From: Methylovulum sp.
GTDB lineage: Bacteria > Pseudomonadota > Gammaproteobacteria > Methylococcales > Methylomonadaceae
Assembly: GCA_028713595.1 (NCBI GenBank)
Contig: JAQTNZ010000114.1
Coordinates: forward strand, 1-7,484
Direction: 5' to 3'
Length of the DNA: 7,484 nucleotides
Shown here: positions 1 to 4,011 of the stretch, in pieces
Layout: every line of letters starts with the position of its first letter
How positions within the stretch are numbered: position 1 is the first letter of the stretch
Position numbers and translations under genes: made by a program
The notes under the pieces: model-generated
The model's database searches: none
The model's input: only the letters and a program-made list of their open reading frames with translations
What the model was told of the DNA's origin: nothing

Positions 1-97
1 CCATGCGTGACGCAAACGGCTCAGGATAAACGGAGGGCTTGATCCGGGCAGGCACTTCGGATGCAATGACGGCGATGGCTTTTGGTTTTTCTGACAT
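1..97 (-). CDS. Cupin domain-containing protein, N-terminal fragment (runs off left edge)
   Basis: The minus strand reads from an ATG at 97-95 through 32 codons without a stop to the window edge, beginning MSEKPKAIAVIASEVPARIK and continuing PSVYPEPFASRM. The stretch with PSVYPEPFASRM resembles the N-terminus of small single-domain cupin proteins, in which it precedes the metal-binding beta-barrel. The barrel itself lies outside the window, so no metal ligands can be checked and the substrate is unknown. No strong Shine-Dalgarno sequence precedes the ATG; the start is chosen because it is the first ATG of the open frame and gives the expected N-terminus. The gene is divergent from vapBC, with a gap of about 230 bp between the two starts. 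The family call is from recognition of the N-terminal sequence only; an unrelated short frame is the alternative. Confidence 0.7.
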   Translation of the reverse strand, partial: MSEKPKAIAVIASEVPARIKPSVYPEPFASRM

Positions 98-328
98 AAC
101 AAACTCGTGGGCTGGGGAGATAATGGCGGGGGTGAATGGGGTAAAGTGTAGCTTATGCGGCGCAATAGCGCTATCGGCTCACAGCCTATGGATTGCGGCT
201 TACTGCGTTGACATGGGGGTGTTTCCTACAGAGGGACGGTCTAGGGTGGTGCGTGGGGATAGCTATGGTGCATGGATTTGTCCATCGTTTGCTGTCAAAA
301 TAGGTGCATCTACTGTTTGGAGACGATG
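98..328. promoter_or_regulatory. Divergent intergenic region between the cupin gene and vapBC, with small palindromes
   Basis: This gap must hold the promoters of both divergent genes, but no clear sigma70 pair is visible. A perfect TTGACA lies at 208-213 without a convincing -10 box at 15-19 bp. Three short symmetric sequences are present: ATAGCGCTAT (165-174), ATAGCTAT (259-266), and ATGGA-N4-TCCAT (272-285). VapBC complexes usually repress their own promoter by binding palindromes just upstream of vapB, so the two at 259-285 are the best operator candidates. That assignment is inference. The left part also carries one copy of a dispersed repeat, listed separately. Confidence 0.35.
153..208 (+). 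repeat. Dispersed ~55-bp repeat, copy A
   Basis: This is the most diverged of three related copies (A here, B at 958-1014, C at 1161-1214). Shared blocks, in order, are ATGCGG(C/T)GCAATA, GCTAT(C/T)G, GGATTGCGG(C/T)TTAC (shared with copy C) and a terminal GCGTT. In this copy the hairpin centre has become the perfect palindrome ATAGCGCTAT. It lies between divergent genes. The function is unknown and the relation is judged by eye. Confidence 0.5.
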
Positions 329-526
329 ATGAGAACCACTATAACTCTTGATGAGGCCTTGTTACTAAAAGCACAGGCGTTAAGCGGCTTACAAGAGCGC
401 AACGCCTTGATACGCGAGGCTTTAAATGCCTTAATCCAACGGGAGAGCGCCAAGCGTTTGGCAAAGCTGGCGGGTAGCGAAACCCCATTGCAAGATATTC
501 CCCGGCAGCGGGAAACCGTGCTGTGA
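329..526 (+). CDS. vapB: VapB-family antitoxin of a type II toxin-antitoxin pair
   Basis: This 65-residue protein begins MRTTITLDEALLLKAQALSG and contains NALIREALNALIQRESAKRL. That is the pattern of the short VapB antitoxins (VapB_antitoxin/DUF2191 type): an N-terminal beta strand (RTTITLD) and helices that dimerise and bind DNA, then a charged tail (SETPLQDIPRQRE) that would wrap the toxin. The role is to neutralise the neighbouring VapC and, as a complex with it, to repress the operon. Start choice: adjacent ATGs lie at 326 and 329. GGAG at 319-322 gives a 6-nt spacer to 329 but only 3 nt to 326, and family members usually begin MRTTI or similar, so 329 is preferred. An open frame extends upstream to 272 but adds a non-family sequence. 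The stop overlaps the vapC start by 4 bp (GTGA), indicating translational coupling. Confidence 0.88.
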   Translation: MRTTITLDEALLLKAQALSGLQERNALIREALNALIQRESAKRLAKLAGSETPLQDIPRQRETVL

Positions 527-894
527 TAGTGGTTGACACCTCGCTATGGCTTGACCACCTTCGCGGCTCTGATAGCTTGCTGGCTTCGTTATTGGTAACG
601 GATTTTGTTTGTATACATCCTTGGATTATTGGCGAGTTGGCTTGCGGGAATTTGCAAAATCGGCGGGGTATCTTAGGCTTATTAATGGATTTGCCACAAA
701 TTCAGCCAGTTAGTGAAGGCGAGGCATTATATTTTATCGAACAACACCACTTGATGGGCAAAGGCATAGGTTATATTGATGCGCATTTGTTAGCGGCAAC
801 CGCCGTCCATTCAATGAAAATATGGACACGCGACAAGCGTTTAAACGCCATGGCACACGCATTGGATTTGGCTTATACACCCAAAAGCCATTAA
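523..894 (+). CDS. vapC: VapC-family PIN-domain ribonuclease toxin
   Basis: This 123-residue protein is a complete PIN domain. The acidic residues expected to hold the catalytic Mg2+/Mn2+ are all present: D5 in MIVVDTSLW, E38 in GELACG, D86 in GIGYIDAHLLAA, and D104 in IWTRDKRL. VapC toxins are endoribonucleases that cut tRNA, rRNA or mRNA and arrest translation when the antitoxin is lost; the RNA target cannot be read from the sequence. The length is normal for the family and no key residue is missing, so the enzyme is probably active. It starts with GTG inside the last codons of vapB (4-bp overlap), so the two are co-translated and vapC lacks a separate Shine-Dalgarno. No terminator with a T-run follows; a repeat hairpin (924-948) begins 30 bp downstream. 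Confidence 0.92.
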   Translation: MIVVDTSLWLDHLRGSDSLLASLLVTDFVCIHPWIIGELACGNLQNRRGILGLLMDLPQIQPVSEGEALYFIEQHHLMGKGIGYIDAHLLAATAVHSMKIWTRDKRLNAMAHALDLAYTPKSH

Positions 895-923
895 ATGACT
901 GAACCCGTCAAACATCTACCATA

Positions 924-948
924 GGGTGCGGGGCGAGCCGTTGCACCC
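924..948. repeat. REP-like hairpin GGGTGC/GCACCC
   Basis: GGGTGC (924-929) pairs with GCACCC (943-948) around a 13-nt loop, with possible further GG/CC pairing inside. There is no T-run, so it is not a good intrinsic terminator. It resembles short GGGTGC...GCACCC palindromes that are abundant between genes in many gammaproteobacteria. It is the first of a row of repeats filling 895-1050. Confidence 0.45.
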
Positions 949-957
949 CCCTGTCCA

Positions 958-1014
958 CATGCGGTGCAATATGGCTATTGCCTCAGTGCCCTGCGAAATA
1001 CGCCTTACCGCGTT
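958..1014 (+). repeat. Dispersed ~55-bp repeat, copy B
   Basis: The first 26 bp (958-983) match copy C (1161-1186) at 24 positions. The right part ends CTTACCGCGTT, comparable to TTTACCACGTT in copy C and CTTACTGCGTT in copy A. The hairpin of copy C is degenerate here because the right arm is changed. It lies between vapC and the beta-helix gene. Confidence 0.6.
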
Positions 1015-1015
1015 T

Positions 1016-1032
1016 GCGGGCAAGATGCCCGC
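1016..1032. repeat. REP-like hairpin GCGGGC-AAGAT-GCCCGC
   Basis: A perfect 6-bp GC-only stem (1016-1021 with 1027-1032) encloses a 5-nt loop and is followed by GCTCCAAAA. From general knowledge, the unit GCGGGCAAGATGCCCGCGCTCC is a recurrent intergenic palindrome in several proteobacterial genomes. I cannot count copies from this window. Termination is unlikely without a T-run. Confidence 0.45.
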
Positions 1033-1108
1033 GCTCCAAAAAATGAAAACTTGACAGCTTATAAAGTATAAGATTATTGCGCCCTGCCGCGTTGACCCTT
1101 ATTAACCA

Positions 1109-1137
1109 TTGATATTATTTAAGGATATCTACATAAT
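1109..1137 (+). promoter_or_regulatory. Sigma70-like promoter for the beta-helix gene
   Basis: TTGATA (1109-1114) and CATAAT (1132-1137) are each one base from consensus and are separated by exactly 17 bp. Transcription would start near 1144 and give a leader of about 90 nt that includes repeat copy C. A second possible pair nearby is TTGACC (1092-1097) with TATTAT (1113-1118) at 15 bp. A consensus TTGACA also occurs at 1051-1056 but its -10 (GATTAT, 1072-1077) is weak and spaced 15 bp. The region 1045-1140 is AT-rich, as expected of a promoter. Confidence 0.5.
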
Positions 1138-1160
1138 ACAGGTGTATTTTTAGACTTATC

Positions 1161-1214
1161 CATGCGGTGCAATACGGCTATCGCCTATTGCACGGATTGC
1201 GGTTTACCACGTTA
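1161..1214 (+). repeat. Dispersed ~55-bp repeat, copy C, forming a leader hairpin
   Basis: GTGCAATA (1167-1174) pairs perfectly with TATTGCAC (1186-1193). Inside it GGC (1176-1178) pairs with GCC (1183-1185) around a TATC loop, with C1175 bulged. If the promoter at 1109-1137 is used, this hairpin lies in the 5' leader of the beta-helix mRNA, ending about 27 nt before the Shine-Dalgarno sequence. It could affect mRNA stability or translation, but it may simply be an inserted repeat. Confidence 0.55.
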
Positions 1215-1234
1215 TTTAAGAAGGGGAGACACCG

Positions 1235-2812
1235 ATGCCAGACTTTACCAACCAACCAACCAACCTCGCTCTGAAAAGCCTGGCTGTTGCCATCACTTTA
1301 GCGTTTGGCATGGCATCGGCTCATGCCACAACATTTACCGTTGACGGGACAAACTGCACTTTGCCTGATGCCGTCAAAGCGGCCAGCACCAACACAGCGG
1401 TTGGCGGCTGCCCTGCGGGCGGCGCGACAGACACGCTGAACCTCACGGCTAAGGACTACATATTGACGACGGCGGCGACAGGTAATAATGGCCTGTGGCC
1501 AATCAGCGGCATCGTCACGATTAACGGCAAACCAGGCGTCGGTTCGGTCATCAGCCGTTCCAAGGCCGTGACGGAGCCGTTCCGTTTATTTCAGGTGAAT
1601 AATGACGGGGCTTTGACGTTAAGCCGTGTCAGCGTACAAAATGGCAAAACAGATTATGCGAACGGCGGGAACGGCGGTGGGATTCTCAACAGCGGCCAGC
1701 TAACCTTGACCGACACTACCGTGTCAGGCAATAGCACGTATTATAGCGGCGGCGGCATTTTTTCTGACGGCACCCTCACCTTAACGAACAGCACCGTGTC
1801 AGGCAATAGTGCGGAGTATGAGTTTGACGGCGGCGGCGGCATTTTTTCTGGCGGCACCCTCACATTAACGAACAGCACCATATCGGGCAATAGCGCGGCG
1901 GGATACCTTGGTGGTGGTGGTGGTATTTTATCTCGCGGCACCCTCACATTAACGAACAGCACCGTATCCGGCAATAGCAGTAGTAGGAGTTATGGTGGCG
2001 GCATCACGGCTTACGGCCCTAGCACCTTAACGAACAGCACCGTGTCCGGCAATAGTTCGCGGAGTTATGGCGGTGGCATCTATAGCAGAGGCATCATCAC
2101 ATTAACAAGCAGCACCGTATCCGGCAATAGTGCGGGGGATTATGGCGGCGGCATCATTGCCCAACACCTCACCTTGACCAACAGCCTCATCGCCAACAGC
2201 CCGTCAGGAGGTGATTGCGCTATCACGGCCTTTAGTGGCACTCTTCCAATATACAAAGGCAAAAACCTCATCGAAGACGGCAGTTGCGCTGTAGTTGCCA
2301 ACGGCGGTTTGCAGGGCGACCCCAGACTGGCGCCCTTGCTCGATAACGGCGGGCCGACCCGAACCCACGCCCTGTTGACCCGCAGCAGTGCCATCAACGC
2401 CGCCGACGACACGGTACTGCCCAAGCAATTAAAAGACCAGCGTGGCGCAAAACGCCCACAAGGCACGCACAGCGACATCGGCGCGTTTGAACTGATAAGC
2501 TCCGCCGAGGCGACCCTGCAACCGATCATCACTTTTTTCGACCAGAAAACCGCTAGCGGTGAGTTGCTTGGCACTGGTGCTTCGCCCGCCACCCAACTCC
2601 AGCGGCTTGTGGTTACACGCGGTCAATTACTGTTAGCCAGCGACTTTATCAGGCAAGCCAATACGGCCAAGGCCTGTAAGCAACTTAAAAACACCCTGCG
2701 CCACATCGACACCGACCTCACCCCGGATGCCAGAGATTATGTGACCGGCACGGCAGGCGGCGATTTGGCTACAATGCTGAAGACGGTACGCACCGATTTG
2801 TCTTGTCCATAA
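1235..2812 (+). CDS. Secreted right-handed beta-helix protein with CSLREA-like start and choice-of-anchor-Q-type domain
   Basis: This 525-residue protein follows a good Shine-Dalgarno (AAGGGGAG, 1221-1228, 6 nt before ATG). A signal peptide is visible: K14, a hydrophobic core about 15-27, and a likely cut after A31 (AHA/TT). Residues 42-62 contain CTLPDAVKAASTNTAVGGC, matching the CSLREA-type N-terminal motif of secreted repeat proteins. About 130-320 are beta-helix coils, seven or eight repeats of LTLTNSTVSGNS plus GGGI. About 350-425 carry DPRLAPLLDNGGPTRTHALL, SAINAADD, DQRGAKRP and DIGAFE, the hallmark of choice-of-anchor Q proteins. The last 100 residues form a predicted helical module with C481 and C524, perhaps a disulphide. 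No LPXTG, PEP-CTERM or membrane anchor is seen, so it is probably periplasmic, secreted or held by the tail module. The substrate is unknown; polysaccharide binding or lysis and adhesion are possible, but no catalytic residues can be assigned. Confidence 0.85.
   Translation: MPDFTNQPTNLALKSLAVAITLAFGMASAHATTFTVDGTNCTLPDAVKAASTNTAVGGCPAGGATDTLNLTAKDYILTTAATGNNGLWPISGIVTINGKPGVGSVISRSKAVTEPFRLFQVNNDGALTLSRVSVQNGKTDYANGGNGGGILNSGQLTLTDTTVSGNSTYYSGGGIFSDGTLTLTNSTVSGNSAEYEFDGGGGIFSGGTLTLTNSTISGNSAAGYLGGGGGILSRGTLTLTNSTVSGNSSSRSYGGGITAYGPSTLTNSTVSGNSSRSYGGGIYSRGIITLTSSTVSGNSAGDYGGGIIAQHLTLTNSLIANSPSGGDCAITAFSGTLPIYKGKNLIEDGSCAVVANGGLQGDPRLAPLLDNGGPTRTHALLTRSSAINAADDTVLPKQLKDQRGAKRPQGTHSDIGAFELISSAEATLQPIITFFDQKTASGELLGTGASPATQLQRLVVTRGQLLLASDFIRQANTAKACKQLKNTLRHIDTDLTPDARDYVTGTAGGDLATMLKTVRTDLSCP
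1694..2164 (+). repeat. Intragenic tandem repeat coding beta-helix coils
   Basis: Six units begin at 1694, 1769, 1853, 1937, 2015 and 2090, and a degenerate seventh begins at 2165. Unit lengths are 25, 28, 28, 26, 25 and 25 codons. Each encodes a core like TLTNSTVSGNS followed by a variable 3-6 residue linker and GGGI. The DNA is also strongly conserved (for example TTAACGAACAGCACC and GGCAATAG recur), while the linkers vary in length by whole codons. This suggests recent duplication or recombination among units. Confidence 0.9.
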
Positions 2813-2815
2813 GCA

Positions 2816-2955
2816 AGCCTGTATACAGCGATAGCGGAATACGGGGACGGAACCACGCAATACCGCATTTCGACATCCCATGCCGATACAGTACAATATG
2901 ATACGGCATATCGGAGCTGAGAGAACCCGTATTCCGCTATCGCTGCATACGGGCT
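2816..2955. repeat. Inverted repeat with 30-bp arms after the beta-helix gene
   Basis: The left arm (2816-2845) and right arm (2926-2955) pair at 28 of 30 positions, including an unbroken 20 bp: CAGCGATAGCGGAATACGGG at 2826-2845 with its complement at 2926-2945. The 80-bp loop holds a smaller hairpin, CCGATA (2883-2888) with TATCGG (2909-2914). The left arm starts 4 bp after the beta-helix stop codon. The right arm reaches the broken end of the toxin remnant, so this element may mark the deletion or insertion that destroyed it. The pairing could slow transcription from either side, but there is no T-run. Confidence 0.75.
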
Positions 2956-3026
2956 ACCTCGCTACCTCGCTGTTGCCACCACTCCAAATCTTCCAAAGCA
3001 TTTTCAGTCCAGGTAAGCCGTAACAT
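2937..3026 (-). pseudogene. Truncated YoeB/Txe-family toxin remnant
   Basis: On the minus strand an ATG at 3026-3024, inside the last codons of the antitoxin gene, opens a frame reading MLRLTWTENALEDLEWWQQ. This matches the start of YoeB/Txe toxins, ribosome-dependent mRNA endonucleases of the RelE superfamily with the pattern (L/I)xWTExAxEDxxxWQ. After about 19 codons the family resemblance ends. The frame enters an 8-bp direct repeat (CTACCTCG twice, 2954-2969 on the plus strand) and the inverted repeat, reaching a TAG at 2939-2937 after only 29 codons; YoeB proteins are about 85 residues. The catalytic C-terminal half is absent and is not found in the adjacent sequence, so the toxin is dead. 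The overlap of toxin start with antitoxin end is typical of yefM-yoeB operons and supports the call. Confidence 0.72.
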
Positions 3027-3480
3027 CTATTTCCTTTGCCTGTCCGAGTTGATGCTGTGCGATGCCTTCAAGCAGGCGTTTGGCGTTTGCTGGATTACTG
3101 AGTAAATATAACGTTTCTAGAAGTTACGCATTGACAGAAAGGACTTTTTGAAAACCATGCCAATGCGAATTGATGTAAAAATTTTTACTGTTTAAAATCA
3201 ATGTATTGAAAATTTAAATTTATAGGTTTCCTTTAAATTATGACTGGACTGTATTTTTCACAAAGAAGCTTTAAGTATATGATTTTTATATAGTCTCTGC
3301 TGTCAATGCGTAACTTCTAGTTTCTATCAGACTGCTGTATTCTTTTGCGTCTAACATGACAATGGCCTGTCCAGGTTCCTTAGCAACAGAAATAATTTCG
3401 TGATCTTCTAAAACACGCTTAAATACTTTTGCAAATTGGGCGTTACATTCTTGAAAGCTAACTTGCTGTATTGCAGACAC
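3004..3480 (-). pseudogene. YefM/Phd-family antitoxin gene interrupted by a MITE-like element
   Basis: The N-terminal part starts with GTG at 3480-3478 behind AGGGGG and reads 53-54 native codons, containing VSFQECNAQFAKVFKRVLED and ending KEYSSLIET. It then runs into an inserted element that adds RSYALTAETI and a stop (64 codons in all, 3480-3286). The rest of the gene resumes on the far side of the element at 3117 and ends at TGA 3006-3004, reading LYLLSNPANAKRLLEGI and ending EIDVTAYLD. Removing positions 3118-3319 plus one target duplication joins the halves in frame as an 89-residue protein of normal YefM length, with the usual YxxLxETxYLLxxPxNAxRL motif. The truncated product keeps the DNA-binding N-terminus but loses the toxin-binding tail, so it may at most remain a repressor. 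Confidence 0.88.
3118..3319. mobile_element. 202-bp MITE-like insertion with 20-bp perfect terminal inverted repeats
   Basis: The ends are TAGAAGTTACGCATTGACAG (3118-3137) and its exact complement (3300-3319); partial pairing extends a further 8 bp inward. Both sides carry GTTTC (3113-3117 and 3320-3324), a 5-bp target duplication. No transposase is encoded. The interior is AT-rich and contains the perfect 14-bp palindrome GTAAAAATTTTTAC (3175-3188). These are the marks of a non-autonomous element moved by a transposase elsewhere in the genome. I cannot assign the parent insertion sequence family. The insertion is inside the antitoxin gene, whose reading frame is restored by in-silico excision, which confirms the boundaries. 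Confidence 0.9.
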
Positions 3481-3512
3481 GATTTTAATCCCCCTGTTGG
3501 AAGAAAATAAAA

Positions 3513-3532
3513 CCTAATTTTTTGAAATTAGG
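3513..3532. promoter_or_regulatory. Palindrome upstream of the antitoxin start, possible YefM operator
   Basis: CCTAATTT (3513-3520) and AAATTAGG (3525-3532) form a perfect 8-bp inverted repeat with a 4-nt spacer, beginning 32 bp before the antitoxin GTG. YefM/Phd antitoxins repress their own operon by binding palindromes in this position, so an operator is plausible. A simple mRNA hairpin is the alternative. No convincing promoter boxes were found around it. Confidence 0.4.
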
Positions 3533-3603
3533 CATCAAAAATACTAAAATAAATCTGAAAGCCATAGCCTTTTGTTGTTTTTCGTGTTAAGGGGCAAAAG
3601 CTG

Positions 3604-3912
3604 TAGGGGTGTTGCACGGCAACGGCTATCCACCTTGGGGCTGTGCGGTATAGGCCACTACTATTAAGTTAAGGAATTACTTTTAATAATCATACTGTTA
3701 ATTAAGTACGTACTCGTTCCCACACGCTGTGTGGGAATGCCGTGCCACCCGCGCTGCGGTGTGGAACGGGACGCAGCGCGTCCCGACTGCATTCCCACAC
3801 AGCGTGTGGGAACGAGTGTTCTACTTTTATCTTGTTGATATTAAAATCACAAATCCTTAACTTAATGGCAGTGGGAGCATAGGTGCTAAGACGTTATGGT
3901 GCAACACCCCTA
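3604..3912. mobile_element. ~309-bp imperfect fold-back element (second MITE candidate)
   Basis: The ends are TAGGGGTGTTGCAC (3604-3617) and its exact complement (3899-3912). Just inside, AACG, CT and CACCT also correspond between arms. A second strong block, ATTAAGTTAAGGA (3663-3675), pairs perfectly with 3854-3866, with CCACT outside it also matching (3655-3659 with 3870-3874). The two arms therefore mirror each other over 60 bp or more, with small gaps. Flanks are AGCTG (3599-3603) and TGCTG (3913-3917), a possible 5-bp target duplication with one change. No protein is encoded. The centre holds a separate hairpin cluster. Whether it moved as one unit is inference. Confidence 0.6.
3712..3817. 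repeat. Four-hairpin palindromic cluster bounded by a perfect 29-bp inverted repeat
   Basis: Positions 3712-3740 are the exact reverse complement of 3789-3817. Each arm is itself a hairpin: TTCCCACAC-GCT-GTGTGGGAA (3717-3737) and TTCCCACAC-AGC-GTGTGGGAA (3792-3812). Between them are CGGGACGC-AGC-GCGTCCCG (3767-3785, perfect) and CCAC...GTGG with one bulge (3745-3764). The whole could fold either as one long stem or as four short hairpins. From general knowledge, units of this type (CGTTCCCAC...GTGGGAA with GGGACGC...GCGTCCC) are abundant REP-like repeats in gammaproteobacteria and some cyanobacteria, often spread by REP-associated transposases; none is encoded here. Confidence 0.85.
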
Positions 3913-3941
3913 TGCTGGGTTTTGTCATTATACGCGATAGT

Positions 3942-3972
3942 TTGGGAAAAAGCGTGGGCGCGGCGGTATAAT
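3942..3972 (+). promoter_or_regulatory. Putative sbcC promoter
   Basis: A consensus -10 box TATAAT is at 3967-3972, 40 bp before the sbcC ATG. The best -35 is TTGGGA (3942-3947) at 19 bp, which is weak in sequence and spacing. Transcription would start near 3979, giving a leader of about 33 nt. The promoter lies just outside the right end of the fold-back element. Confidence 0.45.
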
Positions 3973-4011
3973 GGCCGGATAAAAACTCCCGCCCGGCGAA
4001 AGTATCAGACC

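Noticed and set aside
272..328. Longer start for vapB at 272
   Set aside because: The added 19 residues (rich in Cys) do not fit the family, and a ribosome binding site sits just before 329.
39..329. Open frame of 96 codons on the plus strand starting with TTG
   Set aside because: It is antisense to the cupin gene start at its left end, has no good ribosome binding site or recognisable product, and runs over the vapBC regulatory region.
924..1032. Hairpins after vapC as intrinsic terminators
   Set aside because: Neither stem is followed by a run of T, so they are better explained as REP-like repeats.
1162..1344. Open frame of 60 codons on the plus strand
   Set aside because: It lies over repeat copy C and overlaps the signal peptide coding region of the beta-helix gene in another frame.
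1741..1974. Proline- and valine-rich repeated frame on the minus strand
   Set aside because: It is the antisense shadow of the beta-helix tandem repeat; its repeats mirror GGGI and TVSGNS codons.
1694..2164. Regular repeats that might suggest a CRISPR array
   Set aside because: The repeats are in frame inside a gene, encode beta-helix coils, and the intervals between conserved cores are short and protein-coding.
3286..3480. The 64-codon minus-strand frame as an intact small antitoxin
   Set aside because: Its last 10 codons come from the inserted element and the true C-terminus is found on the other side of the insertion.
3883..4011. An N-terminal extension of SbcC by 43 residues
   Set aside because: The added sequence has no resemblance to SbcC, starts inside the end of the fold-back element and spans the likely promoter; MKILALHFKNLNSL is the normal family start.
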